Shown piece after piece: positions 21,834-30,095 of a stretch of 35,921 nucleotides of DNA. Within the stretch, counting starts at the first letter, position 1, and each line of letters begins with the position of its first letter. The stretch is from Candidatus Enterenecus stercoripullorum (GTDB lineage Bacteria; Bacillota; Clostridia; Oscillospirales; Oscillospiraceae). The stretch spans positions 1 to 35,921 of the forward strand of contig DVKM01000013.1 of the NCBI GenBank assembly GCA_018716015.1, in the 5' to 3' direction. The position numbers were made by a program, and so were the translations under genes. The notes beneath the pieces are model-generated. The model had not been told where the DNA came from, ran no database searches, and was given only the letters and a program-made list of their open reading frames with translations.

Positions 21834-23387
21834 ATGCCAAAGATTCTCTCAGCACGGGAAGTGGTACGCCAGTGTATCCGCGACGGGGACACCGTCACCT
21901 TCGGCGGATTTGCCAGCGGCCTGATGCATCCGGAGGAAATCATGGTGGCGCTGGAGGAGGCGGCGCTGGCCGGGGAGGGGCCCAAGGACCTCACCGTCAT
22001 TTACGCATCCGGCCAGGGCGACAGCGACAGCCGGGGTCTCAATCACCTGGGTGTGGAGGGCCTGTGCAAAAAGGTGATCGGAGGGCACTGGGGGCTGGCG
22101 CCCAAGCTGGGCAAGCTGGCGGCGGAAAATAAGCTGGCCGGCTACAACCTGCCCCAGGGCACCATCGCCCAGCTCTTTCGGGAGATCGCCGCCGGACGCC
22201 CGGGCGTCATCACCCACGTGGGTTTGGGCACCTTCGCCGACCCCCGGCTGGAGGGCGGAAAGCTCAACCAGGCCGCCTATGACGCGGGGGACGTGGTGAA
22301 GGTGATCGAGTTTGAGGGCCAGGAGAAGCTGTTCTACCCCTCCATGCCCATCCATGTGGCCGTGCTCCGGGCCAGCTACGCCGACACCAAGGGCAACTGC
22401 TCCTTCGAGCGGGAGGGCGTCTACGCCGAGACCCTGGCCCAGGCTCAGGCCGCCCGGAACTCCGGCGGTATCGTCATCGTCCAGGTGGAGCGCATCGTGG
22501 AGGCCGGCTCGCTGGACACCCGGCTGGTCCGCCTGCCCGGCATCTATGTGGACGTACTGGTGGAGGCCGAGCCGGAGAACCATATGCAGTCCTTTGGCAC
22601 CCAGTACAACCCCGCCTTCTCCGGCGAGATCCGGGTCCCCCTGGGCTCTCTGGCCCCCCTGCCCATGGGCGAGCGGAAGATCATCGCCCGCCGGGCCGCC
22701 ATGGAGCTGGTGCCCAACGCCGTGACCAACCTGGGCATCGGCATGCCCGAGGGTGTGGCGGCGGTGGCCGCCGAGGAGGGACTGGAGGGCATGGTGCTGA
22801 CCACCGAGGTGGGCGCCATCGGCGGTGTGCCCGCCGGCGGCAAGGACTTCGGCGCGGCCACCAATGCCGACTGCGTGCTGGACCAGCCCAGCCAGTTCGA
22901 TTTCTATGACGGCGGCGGCCTGGATGTGGCCTTCCTGGGCCTGGCCCAGATGGATGCGGCGGGCAACATCAACGTGTCCAAGTTCGGCCCCAAGATCACC
23001 GGCTGCGGCGGCTTTGTCAACATCACACAGAACGCCAAGAAGGTGGTGTACTGCGGCACCTTCAAGGCCAGCGGCCTGAAGGTGGACGTGGAGGACGGCA
23101 AGCTGCGCATCAACCAGGAGGGCAAGGTGCAAAAGCTCATCCCTCAGGTGGAGCAGGTTACCTTCTCCGGCGCTTACGCCGCCCAGCACGGACAGCCGGT
23201 GCTGTACGTCACCGAGCGGGCGGTATTCCAGCTCACCCCAGAGGGCGTGGAACTGAAGGAGATCGCCCCGGGCGTGGACATCCAAAAGGACGTGCTGGAC
23301 CAGATGGGCTTCGCCCCCATCGTCCGGGACGTGAAGGAGATGGACCCCCGCATCTTCCGCCCCGAACCTATGGGTCTCACCCTGTAA
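21834..23387 (+). CDS. Family I acyl-CoA:carboxylate CoA-transferase (YdiF/Pct type)
   Basis: Moves CoA between an acyl-CoA donor (often acetyl-CoA) and a short carboxylic acid. It is a fused alpha-beta enzyme of 517 residues, like YdiF and propionate CoA-transferase. The catalytic glutamate is E325 in VLTTEVGAIGGVPAGG; the N-terminal oxyanion region has TVTFGGFASGLMHPEE, and the beta half starts near IIARRAAMELVPNAVTNLGI. Start ATG 21834 follows AAAGGGAGTGG. It leads an operon with a permease and a MaoC hydratase, suggesting the acid is imported, activated and dehydrated. Acetate, propionate, lactate or 3-hydroxybutyrate are all possible by family. Confidence 0.92.
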   Translation: MPKILSAREVVRQCIRDGDTVTFGGFASGLMHPEEIMVALEEAALAGEGPKDLTVIYASGQGDSDSRGLNHLGVEGLCKKVIGGHWGLAPKLGKLAAENKLAGYNLPQGTIAQLFREIAAGRPGVITHVGLGTFADPRLEGGKLNQAAYDAGDVVKVIEFEGQEKLFYPSMPIHVAVLRASYADTKGNCSFEREGVYAETLAQAQAARNSGGIVIVQVERIVEAGSLDTRLVRLPGIYVDVLVEAEPENHMQSFGTQYNPAFSGEIRVPLGSLAPLPMGERKIIARRAAMELVPNAVTNLGIGMPEGVAAVAAEEGLEGMVLTTEVGAIGGVPAGGKDFGAATNADCVLDQPSQFDFYDGGGLDVAFLGLAQMDAAGNINVSKFGPKITGCGGFVNITQNAKKVVYCGTFKASGLKVDVEDGKLRINQEGKVQKLIPQVEQVTFSGAYAAQHGQPVLYVTERAVFQLTPEGVELKEIAPGVDIQKDVLDQMGFAPIVRDVKEMDPRIFRPEPMGLTL

Positions 23388-23428
23388 AAGGTGCAGATAA
23401 AGAAAGATTGTAGAGGAGGAAAATACGC

Positions 23429-24766
23429 ATGAGTCTATTCGGTATTGTTCTGGGCCTTGTTCTGCTGATGCTGCTGGCCTACCGCGGTTACTCCATCATC
23501 TGGGTCGCGCCCGTGTGCGCCATCGTGGTGGCGGTGCTCAGCGGCTACGCCATTCTGGACGCCTACATCGGCGACTACATGAGGGGCATGGCCGACTATG
23601 TGTTTGAGTGGTTCCCTGCCTTCTTCCTGGGGGCGGTGTATGGCAAGGTCATGGACATGACCGGCTCTGCCCGAAGCCTGGGCAACGCCCTAGTCAAGCT
23701 CATCGGTTCCCGGTTCGCCGTGGCGGCGGTGGTCATCCCCTGCCTGGCCATGACCTACGGCGGCATTTCCCTGTTCGTGGTGGTGTTCGTCATCTACCCC
23801 ATGGGCTACTCCATTTACCGGGCTGCTGATCTGCCCCGCACCCTGCTGCCCGGGGCCATCGCCACCGGCGCCTTCGGCATCACCATGACCGCCATCCCCG
23901 GCACCCCGCAGATCCAGAACATCATCCCAACCCGGTATTTCGACACCACCGCCACGGCGGCGCCCCTGCTGTCCATCGTGGCCGTGATCGTGATGTTCGT
24001 CCCCGCCTACGCTTACCTGGAGTGGCGGGCCCACTCAGCTCGGAAGAAGGGGCTGCACTTCGTGCCCGATCCCAAGCACAAGGAAGTGGATCACGGAGAG
24101 AAGAACCTGCCCTCCTGGCACTGGGTTACCGGCCTGATCCCCCTGATCGTGGTGGTGCTCATGCTCAACCTGTTCCCCTTCCTGATGGAGAAGTACGCCG
24201 CGATTGAATTCACAGCATCCCAGTCCATGGTCATCGCCCTGGTGTGCGGCATCCTGGTGGCCTGCCTGCTCAACCTCAACCAGGTCAAGACCCTGCTGCC
24301 CGCCATCAACGAGGGGGCCAACGGCTCCATGGGGGCCATCATGAACACCGCCTGCGCCGTGGGCTTCGGCTCGGTGGTCAAGGTGGTGCCCGGTTTCGCC
24401 GTGCTGACCAACCTGGCCCTGAACATGCCTGGTTCCATCCTGTTCTCTGAGGCGGTGGCCGTCAACCTGCTGGCCGGCGCCACGGGCTCGGCCTCCGGCG
24501 GTATGTCCATTGCCCTGGAAGCGCTGGGCCCCCAGTTCGCGGATATGGCCGCAGGCAACACCCAGATGCTGGAGGCCCTGCACCGCATCGCCTCCATCTC
24601 TTCCGGCGGCCTGGACACCCTGCCCCACAACGGCGCGGTACTCACCCTGCTGGCCGTGTCCAACTGTACCCACAAGGAGTCTTACATCGACATCTGTGTG
24701 ACCACCTGTATCATCCCGCTGGTGGCCTCTCTGGTCCTGGCCCTGGCCTGGGGTGCGTTCCTGTAA
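23429..24766 (+). CDS. GntP-family permease
   Basis: Membrane symporter, 445 residues with about 11-12 hydrophobic helices. Relatives import gluconate and similar acids; the B. subtilis member YxjC, encoded beside CoA-transferase genes, is annotated as a 3-hydroxybutyrate permease. Signature-like stretches include MTYGGISLFVVVFVIYPMG, TMTAIPGTPQIQNIIPT and GGLDTLPHNGAVLTLL. ATG 23429 follows GAGGAGG. Lying between a CoA-transferase and an (R)-type hydratase, it most likely brings in a short hydroxy acid. Confidence 0.85.
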   Translation: MSLFGIVLGLVLLMLLAYRGYSIIWVAPVCAIVVAVLSGYAILDAYIGDYMRGMADYVFEWFPAFFLGAVYGKVMDMTGSARSLGNALVKLIGSRFAVAAVVIPCLAMTYGGISLFVVVFVIYPMGYSIYRAADLPRTLLPGAIATGAFGITMTAIPGTPQIQNIIPTRYFDTTATAAPLLSIVAVIVMFVPAYAYLEWRAHSARKKGLHFVPDPKHKEVDHGEKNLPSWHWVTGLIPLIVVVLMLNLFPFLMEKYAAIEFTASQSMVIALVCGILVACLLNLNQVKTLLPAINEGANGSMGAIMNTACAVGFGSVVKVVPGFAVLTNLALNMPGSILFSEAVAVNLLAGATGSASGGMSIALEALGPQFADMAAGNTQMLEALHRIASISSGGLDTLPHNGAVLTLLAVSNCTHKESYIDICVTTCIIPLVASLVLALAWGAFL

Positions 24767-24797
24767 TCCTATCCTCTGACAGAAAGGATTTGATTTT

Positions 24798-25208
24798 ATG
24801 ACAATCCATGAGCTGAAAGTCGGCGACAGCGCCAGTATGGCCAAGACCGTCACCGAGACCGATGTGTACCTGTTTGCGGGCATCACCGGGGATCTGAACC
24901 CCGCTCACGTCAATGAGCAGGTCTCCAGCCAGACTCCCTTCGGCGGACGCATCGCCCACGGGATGCTCAGCGCCGGCCTGATCTCCGCAGTGCTGGCCAT
25001 GAAGCTGCCCGGTCCCGGCACCATCTACCTGGGCCAGGAGCTGAAGTTCACTAAGCCAGTCCGGTTTGGCGACACCGTCACCGCCACCTGCACCGTGAGC
25101 GAGATTGTGGCGGAGAAGAACATCGTCAAGCTGGAGACCGTCTGCACCAACCAGAACGGCGAGGTGGTCATCAAGGGCATGGCCACGGTCATGCCGCCCA
25201 AGGCGTGA
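24798..25208 (+). CDS. MaoC-type (R)-specific enoyl-CoA hydratase
   Basis: Single hot-dog domain of 136 residues (PhaJ-like). The hydratase motif FAGITGDLNPAHVN contains the catalytic Asp32 and His37; GRIAHGMLSAGLIS and the strand FTKPVRFGDTVTATC are typical. It adds water to, or removes it from, 2-enoyl-CoA giving the (R)-3-hydroxyacyl form, e.g. crotonyl-CoA and (R)-3-hydroxybutyryl-CoA. ATG 24798 follows AAAGGATTT. Third gene of the operon, 31 nt behind the permease. Confidence 0.9.
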   Translation: MTIHELKVGDSASMAKTVTETDVYLFAGITGDLNPAHVNEQVSSQTPFGGRIAHGMLSAGLISAVLAMKLPGPGTIYLGQELKFTKPVRFGDTVTATCTVSEIVAEKNIVKLETVCTNQNGEVVIKGMATVMPPKA

Positions 25209-25232
25209 CAATCCCCTGTTTCTCTCCATTGC

Positions 25233-25268
25233 GGTTGACCCCGGGTGTGAAAGCACCCGGGGTCAACC
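25233..25268. terminator. Hairpin between converging operons
   Basis: Perfect 15-bp stem GGTTGACCCCGGGTG/CACCCGGGGTCAACC with a 6-nt loop. No clear T-tract on either strand, but its place between converging operons suggests termination or 3' protection of both messages. Confidence 0.6.
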
Positions 25269-25308
25269 ATTTGTGGCAAAAGAGGATGGGATTGCGGCGC
25301 AGCCGGGG

Positions 25309-25464
25309 TCACACCCCGGGAGGAGCATCCCGGCCGTCTTTGCCGGAGGGCGTCCGGCTGAGCCGGGTGAGCACGCTGACGATGCCGATGATCACCAGGA
25401 TGACCACGAAGATGGCCAGCATGCCAAGGCCCATGACTTCCAGGGCAATGAGGGTGTTTTTCAT
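25309..25464 (-). CDS. Short OadG-like membrane subunit (51 aa)
   Basis: Encodes 51 residues: one long hydrophobic helix (about 8-34; ALEVMGLGMLAIFVVILVII) preceded by MKNTLI and followed by a basic/polar tail ending DAPPGV. This is the pattern of the gamma (OadG) subunit that anchors Na+-pumping decarboxylases. GGAGG lies 7 nt before the ATG (25464), and the gene starts 15 nt after oadB. Because a separate, longer gamma/delta-type gene exists at 27053-27382, this is a second small subunit, comparable in position and size to the epsilon subunit of Veillonella methylmalonyl-CoA decarboxylase (inference). Confidence 0.8.
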   Translation of the reverse strand: MKNTLIALEVMGLGMLAIFVVILVIIGIVSVLTRLSRTPSGKDGRDAPPGV

Positions 25465-25479
25465 CGTCAATGCCTCCAA

Positions 25480-26625
25480 TCAGATCAGGGCGGGGATCAG
25501 GTTGAGCAGGATGCCGCCGGCCAGCACCGAGCCGATCTGGCCGGAGACGTTGGCGCCGATGGCGTGCATCAGCAGGTGGTTCTGGTCGTCCTCCTGGAGG
25601 GCCATTTTCTGAATCACCCGGGCGGACATGGGGAAGGCGGAGATGCCCGCGGCCCCGATCATGGGGTTGATCTTCCCGCCCTGGGGCAGGAACAGGTTCA
25701 TGACCTTGGCGCACAGCACGCCGCCGATGGTGTCCATGATGAAGCCCAGCAGGCCCAGGCACATGATGAGAATGGTCTGCAGGTTCACAAACTGGTCGGC
25801 CTTCATGGAGAAGGAGATGGTAATGCCCAGCAGCAGGGTGATGATATTGGCAAACTCATTTTGCGCGGTCTGGGATAGGGAGGACAGCACCCCGCACTCC
25901 CGCAGCAGGTTGCCAAACATGAGAAAGCCCACCAGAGATACGGACATGGGGGCCACCAGCCCGGCGATGATGGTCACGATGATGGGAAACAGGATGCGGG
26001 TGGTTCTGGAGATGTTCCGGGGGTTGTAGGGCATGCGGATGAGCCGCTCCTTCCTGGTGGTGACCAACTTGATGGCAAAGGGCTGTACAATGGGCACCAG
26101 GGCCATGTAGGAGTAGGCGGCCACGGCGATGGCGCCGATGTAGTTGGAGTTGAAGATCTGGGACACCAGCAGGGCGGTGGGCCCGTCGGCAGCGGCCACG
26201 CTGGCGATGGAGGCGGCGTCCAGCAGGCCGAAGCCCAGCAGGGTGGCCACCACCAGGGAGAAGAAGACACCGAACTGGGCGGCCGCGCCGAAGATCATCA
26301 TCTTGGGGTTGGACAGCAGGGGGCCGAAGTCGATCATGGCCCCGATGCCGATGAAGAGCAGGATGGGCAGGGCCTCGGAGGCCTCGATGGTGGTCTCAAA
26401 CAGCCACTGGATGATGCCGGGGGCCTCGATGCCCCCCTGGAGGGTCTGGTCCAGCACCCCGGAAAAGGGGAGGTTGACCAGGATGGCGCCAAAGCCCATG
26501 GGCAGGAGCAGGGCGGGCTCAAAGCCCTTTTGGATGGCCAGGTAGATCAGCACGCCGCCGATGACATACATGATCAGCTGCTGCCAGGTGATGGCCATAA
26601 TGCCGGAAAGCAGGAAATCCAACAA
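25480..26625 (-). CDS. oadB: Na+-pumping decarboxylase beta subunit
   Basis: Integral membrane subunit that removes CO2 from carboxybiotin and couples this to Na+ export. The 381 residues, about nine to eleven helices, show OadB/MmdB/GcdB hallmarks: GIGAMIDFGPLLSNPK, AAADGPTALLVSQIFN and INPMIGAAGISAFPMSARV. The start is TTG (26625 or the next TTG at 26622) behind GGGAG. The beta subunits of oxaloacetate, methylmalonyl-CoA and glutaconyl-CoA decarboxylases are alike; the alpha subunit decides the substrate. Confidence 0.93.
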   Translation of the reverse strand: MLDFLLSGIMAITWQQLIMYVIGGVLIYLAIQKGFEPALLLPMGFGAILVNLPFSGVLDQTLQGGIEAPGIIQWLFETTIEASEALPILLFIGIGAMIDFGPLLSNPKMMIFGAAAQFGVFFSLVVATLLGFGLLDAASIASVAAADGPTALLVSQIFNSNYIGAIAVAAYSYMALVPIVQPFAIKLVTTRKERLIRMPYNPRNISRTTRILFPIIVTIIAGLVAPMSVSLVGFLMFGNLLRECGVLSSLSQTAQNEFANIITLLLGITISFSMKADQFVNLQTILIMCLGLLGFIMDTIGGVLCAKVMNLFLPQGGKINPMIGAAGISAFPMSARVIQKMALQEDDQNHLLMHAIGANVSGQIGSVLAGGILLNLIPALI

Positions 26626-26657
26626 ATAACACTCCCTTCAGTTGTAAGCCCGTTTCC

Positions 26658-27035
26658 TCAGTTCAGAACGGCCAGCACCGCGTTGGCGTCCACGCTGTCG
26701 CCCTGGCTGACCAGGACCTGGATCACGGCGCTGTCCCGGGGGGCGGTGATCTCGTTCTCCATCTTCATGGCCTCCAGGATCATCAGCACCTGTCCCTTCT
26801 TCACCGGCGTGCCCGCCGCCGCCTGCACCGACACGATGGTGCCGGGCATGGGGGCCCTGACCGGCTCTCCGGCAGCCGGGGCCGGAGCGGCGGTGGGAGC
26901 CGCCGGGACAGGCGCGGCAGCCTGGACCGGGGCGTGGGCAGGGGTGGGGATGTCGGTCACGCTGAGCAGGGTGGCCTGGGCGTTTTCCACCTCCACCTCG
27001 TAGTTTTTTCCGTTCAATGTCACAATATATTTCAT
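26658..27035 (-). CDS. Biotin carrier protein of the decarboxylase
   Basis: Carries the carboxyl group on biotin between alpha and beta subunits. Residues 57-125 are a biotinyl domain with the attachment lysine K91 in [10 protein letters not shown]; residues 1-27 form a beta start ([20 protein letters not shown]) and 28-58 are a flexible Ala/Pro linker. Length 125 is typical of stand-alone carriers (MmdC, GcdC). It lies between the gamma and beta genes of the same operon. Confidence 0.93.
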   Translation of the reverse strand: MKYIVTLNGKNYEVEVENAQATLLSVTDIPTPAHAPVQAAAPVPAAPTAAPAPAAGEPVRAPMPGTIVSVQAAAGTPVKKGQVLMILEAMKMENEITAPRDSAVIQVLVSQGDSVDANAVLAVLN

Positions 27036-27052
27036 GATGTTTTCCTCCGGCC

Positions 27053-27382
27053 TTAGAGTGGTCTGATAGACGTGACCTGTTTTCCGTTGAAGTCATCCCC
27101 CAGGGTGTCGGCCACGATGGCGATGATGAGCGCGGCAGTCTGCTCGTCACAGTTCACCAGCTTGCATTGGGCAAGGATGGGACCGCCGGGGGCGGGGGTG
27201 ATCGGGGGGACTTGGGTCTCCGGTTGAGCGGCCTGCCCCGGCGCGGCCTGGGCGGCGGCGCGCTTGTTTCGAGCCGAGGACACGATATAGGTGATTACAG
27301 CCAGCGCAATGGCCAGCACGGCCAGCACCGCCAGCATGCCCAGCTCGGACAGTCCCAGGGTTTGGGCAATACTTTTTTCCAT
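27053..27382 (-). CDS. Decarboxylase gamma/delta-type subunit
   Basis: Small anchor and assembly subunit, 109 residues. One membrane helix (about 14-36), a Pro/Ala/Gln linker (42-70), then a C-terminal segment with [17 protein letters not shown] and TSIRPL, as in OadG/MmdD proteins. ATG 27382 is 11 nt after the alpha-subunit stop. It presumably bridges alpha, biotin carrier and beta subunit. Confidence 0.85.
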   Translation of the reverse strand: MEKSIAQTLGLSELGMLAVLAVLAIALAVITYIVSSARNKRAAAQAAPGQAAQPETQVPPITPAPGGPILAQCKLVNCDEQTAALIIAIVADTLGDDFNGKQVTSIRPL

Positions 27383-27393
27383 ATGCCTTCACC

Positions 27394-28770
27394 TCACGCC
27401 TTTCGGATGGAATAGGTCACGGTCCGGCTCTCCTTGTCTAGCCGCTTCTGGAAGAAGTTTTTGGCCACCACCGGGAACAGCGCATAGGACAGCACATCCT
27501 CCTCTGAGCGGGCCAGCGCTCCGATTTCAGCCTTGCATACCTCGTAGCCCGGCTTCAGGGTGTCGGCGAAGCGGCCCTCAATCACCGGCTCGCCGCCCAG
27601 CACCTTCCGGCGCAGTTCCTCGCTGACCGTGCCGGGGGCCCGGCCGTATTCCCCCCGCAGATAGGCCTTGATCTCCTTGGAGACGTTTTTGTACCGCTGG
27701 CCGGCCAGCACGTTGGCTACGGCCTGCGCCCCCACCATCTGGCTGGAGGGGGTCACCAGGGGAGGATAGCCCAGGTCAGCCCGCACCCGGGGGGTCTCCT
27801 CCAGCACTTCCGGCAGGCGGTCCAGGGCGTTTTGCGCCGTCAGCTGGGCCACCAGGTTGGACAGCATACCCCCGGGGATCTGGTAGGTCAGGGCGTCGGT
27901 TTCGGTGGTCATGACGATGGGGGTGAGCAGGCCGCTCTTCAGGGCCCGGGCCTGGATGGGCTTGAAGTAATCGTTGATCTGCTTGAGCAGGTCTTCCCGC
28001 AGCCCGGTGTCCAGCCCCATCTCCTTCAGGGCGTAGTGCATGGACTCGGTGGGGGGCTGGGAAGTGCCGCCGGAGAAGCAGGAGATGGCGCAGTCGATGG
28101 TGTCCGCCCCCGCCTCGGCGGCCTTGAGCAGCGTCATGGAGGCCAGGCCCGTGGTACTGTGGGTGTGTACCACGATGGGCAGTTTGACATGCTTTTTCAG
28201 GGCAGTGACCAGTTCATAGGCCACCTTTGGAGTCATGATGCCCGCCATGTCCTTGATGCACACGCTGTGGCAGCCCATGGCCTCCAGATCCTTACCCAGC
28301 TCCACAAAGCTGTCCAGGCTGTGGATGGGGCTGGTGGTGTAACACAGGGCGCCCTGGACCTGGGCGCCGGCCTTCCTGGCCTCGTCCACCGCCACCTCTA
28401 TGTTGCGCAGGTCGTTGAGCGCGTCGAAGATGCGAATGACGTCAATGCCGTTTTCCACCGATTTTCTTACAAATTTCCGGACAATGTCGTCGGGGTAGTG
28501 CTTGTAGCCCAGCAGGTTCTGGCCCCGCAGCAGCATTTGCAGCCTGGTGTGTTTCACATGCTTGCGGATGGTGCGTAGCCGCTCCCAGGGGTCCTCGTCC
28601 AGGTACCGCAGGCAGGAGTCGAAGGTGGCCCCGCCCCAGCACTCCAGGGAGGCGTAGCCCGCCTGGTCCATCACCTCCAGAATGGGCTGGAAGTCCTTCA
28701 GAGGCATGCGGGTGGCGATCAGCGACTGGTTGGCGTCTCTCAGCATGGTTTCTGTGATATGGATCTTCAT
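27394..28770 (-). CDS. oadA: Oxaloacetate decarboxylase alpha (carboxyltransferase) subunit
   Basis: Transfers the carboxyl group from oxaloacetate to biotin, leaving pyruvate. It is a pyruvate-carboxylase-like TIM barrel: the metal Asp12 in ETMLRDANQSL, Lys173 in CIKDMAGIMTP and His202/His204 in VVHTHSTTG are the expected catalytic and metal residues; CFSGGTSQPPTES follows. At 458 residues it lacks the fused biotin domain of the ~590-residue enzyme, since biotin is on a separate protein. This barrel differs from the crotonase-type alpha of glutaconyl- and methylmalonyl-CoA decarboxylases, so oxaloacetate is the likely substrate. ATG 28770 follows AGGAGTG. Confidence 0.92.
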   Translation of the reverse strand: MKIHITETMLRDANQSLIATRMPLKDFQPILEVMDQAGYASLECWGGATFDSCLRYLDEDPWERLRTIRKHVKHTRLQMLLRGQNLLGYKHYPDDIVRKFVRKSVENGIDVIRIFDALNDLRNIEVAVDEARKAGAQVQGALCYTTSPIHSLDSFVELGKDLEAMGCHSVCIKDMAGIMTPKVAYELVTALKKHVKLPIVVHTHSTTGLASMTLLKAAEAGADTIDCAISCFSGGTSQPPTESMHYALKEMGLDTGLREDLLKQINDYFKPIQARALKSGLLTPIVMTTETDALTYQIPGGMLSNLVAQLTAQNALDRLPEVLEETPRVRADLGYPPLVTPSSQMVGAQAVANVLAGQRYKNVSKEIKAYLRGEYGRAPGTVSEELRRKVLGGEPVIEGRFADTLKPGYEVCKAEIGALARSEEDVLSYALFPVVAKNFFQKRLDKESRTVTYSIRKA

Positions 28771-28866
28771 GCGCTCACTCCTTCACGTTATATATTGCAA
28801 AATATAAAAAATATGCTTGATACATGCTTTTTATGTTGTAGAAAACATACAAAGCGTTCAAGTTAT

Positions 28867-28894
28867 ATAATACCATAAACCACACATTTTGCAA
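28867..28894 (-). promoter_or_regulatory. Promoter of the decarboxylase operon
   Basis: Minus strand TTGCAA (28894-28889), 16-nt spacer, TATTAT (28872-28867), leaving a leader of about 90 nt before oadA. Confidence 0.75.
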
Positions 28895-29031
28895 GAGAAA
28901 GAAGAAAGAATTTGCCAAATTTGTATGGCGGGGCCTGCCGCGCGGAAGGGTGGGGAGCCGTCTTTGGGAGGACGGCCGATCTCTGCGCCTGGTTTTTGGA
29001 AAAAGGAGGAGAGCGCCCCGGAAAAACAGCA

Positions 29032-29064
29032 CGGCTCCCGCGGCCTATCTGGCCGCGGGAGCCG
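29032..29064 (-). terminator. Terminator of the lipoprotein gene
   Basis: Perfect 14-bp stem (29032-29045/29051-29064) with a 5-nt loop; the minus transcript continues TGCTGTTTTTCC. Confidence 0.88.
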
Positions 29065-29096
29065 CGGGTTCTCTTTGGAGCATTGGGATTTGGCGC

Positions 29097-29804
29097 TCAG
29101 CTGTTCAGATCCACCGCCTGACCGTTGCCGTCGGTACCCTGGGCGGTGGTGCGGTCCACGGTGTACCAGGCGCAGGTGGAGTTGTGGTCCCCCAGGTTCT
29201 CATAGACCTGGATGGTCACGGTGCCGTCCTCGTTGGTCTGGGCCGCTGCGGTGAGGTTCTCATTGCCCTGGGCGCCGTTCTGCTTTTTGCAGTAGGCCAG
29301 GGCCAGGTCGCACAGCTCCCGGTTGGAGTGGAACTGGAACTGGCCGGAACTCTGCTGGGAGACGTAGGTGAGCCGCTCCGTCGCGCCGTCCTCCCACAGG
29401 AAGGTAAGCGTGCCCTCTCCTTGGGTGACGTCACAGGACTGGGAGGAGTCTGCCCCACCCATGGAGAAGGAGGCCTGGTTCCCGTCCAGGATATAGGTGA
29501 AGCCAACCCCTGTGCCGTCCTCCAGGCTGGCGGTGCGGCCGGTGGCGCCGTCCGCGTCAAAGAACCAGTACTGCCCCAGGTCGGACAGCCAAGTGCCGGC
29601 CTGGAAGGTGGCGCCGGTGGCCTGGGATCCGGAGGTGGAGGGGGATTCAGAGGGCGCTTCTGAGACGCCGGACGCGGGAGATTCCGAACCCGGCTGGGAG
29701 GAATCCGCCGGGGTGTTGCCACAGCCGGCCAGGGCCAGGGTGAAGCTGAGGGACAGGGCCAGCAGGCCCACGGTCAAAAACTTGCGACTAAATTTTGTTT
29801 TCAT
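29097..29804 (-). CDS. Lipoprotein of unknown function
   Basis: Secreted, lipid-anchored protein of 235 residues. The signal peptide has a basic start (MKTKFSRKF), a hydrophobic core and the lipobox LALAGC with the acylated Cys28. Next is a Ser/Pro/Glu-rich linker (about 30-62), then a domain with GTWLSDLGQYWFFDADGATG, ILDGNQASFSMGG, a possible disulphide pair (CDVTQGEG, and AYCKK or CAWY) and an extracellular beta-rich look. I do not recognise the domain. ATG 29804 follows AAAGGAG. Monocistronic. Confidence 0.85.
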   Translation of the reverse strand: MKTKFSRKFLTVGLLALSLSFTLALAGCGNTPADSSQPGSESPASGVSEAPSESPSTSGSQATGATFQAGTWLSDLGQYWFFDADGATGRTASLEDGTGVGFTYILDGNQASFSMGGADSSQSCDVTQGEGTLTFLWEDGATERLTYVSQQSSGQFQFHSNRELCDLALAYCKKQNGAQGNENLTAAAQTNEDGTVTIQVYENLGDHNSTCAWYTVDRTTAQGTDGNGQAVDLNS

Positions 29805-29881
29805 GGTAATTTTGGCTCCTTTCGCGATGCCCCGGAAGGGGGCGGGTGCCGGGGCTGGGAACTGGCGGCCCCGGGAGTCTG

Positions 29882-29911
29882 ATTATAGCACGTGGGAGGT
29901 GGGAAAACCAA
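29882..29911 (-). promoter_or_regulatory. Promoter of the lipoprotein gene
   Basis: Minus strand TTGGTT (29911-29906), 18-nt spacer, TATAAT (29887-29882). Confidence 0.65.
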
Positions 29912-29965
29912 TTAAAAATCGTTGAAGGTTTTGATACAAAACGGATACATTGAAAACAAATTGGA

Positions 29966-29998
29966 AACAAAATCCCCGCCCCGGCACTCAGCCGGGGC
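29966..29998 (-). terminator. Terminator of the nrdAB operon
   Basis: Minus strand stem GCCCCGGC/GCCGGGGC with a 5-nt loop, then GGGGATTTTGTTTCC. A second palindrome, GCACCCGCGGGTGC (30034-30047), precedes it. Confidence 0.8.
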
Positions 29999-30095
29999 AG
30001 GGAGCCTCTGATCGAAAAAGCCTTGCAGAGTTTGCACCCGCGGGTGCGAATCCCTCAATGCTTCCGCTGGGAAAGGCTGTGCCTAGTACGACGGC

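Larger units (their letters stand above)
28771..29096. other. Intergenic: AT-rich promoter zone and GC-rich tail
   Basis: 28771-28920 is AT-rich and holds the promoter of the decarboxylase operon; 28921-29030 is GC-rich without a gene; 29032-29064 is the terminator of the lipoprotein gene. No supported reading frame was found. Confidence 0.6.

Noticed and set aside
25309-28770. Cluster considered as glutaconyl-CoA or methylmalonyl-CoA decarboxylase
   Set aside because: The alpha subunit is a pyruvate-carboxylase-type barrel with RDANQSL and HTH motifs, not the crotonase-type carboxyltransferase of those enzymes.
30018-30060. tRNA-like fragment (GCACCCGCGGGTGCGAATCC resembles a T arm)
   Set aside because: No acceptor stem, D arm or anticodon arm can be built around it; it is a simple palindrome downstream of nrdB.
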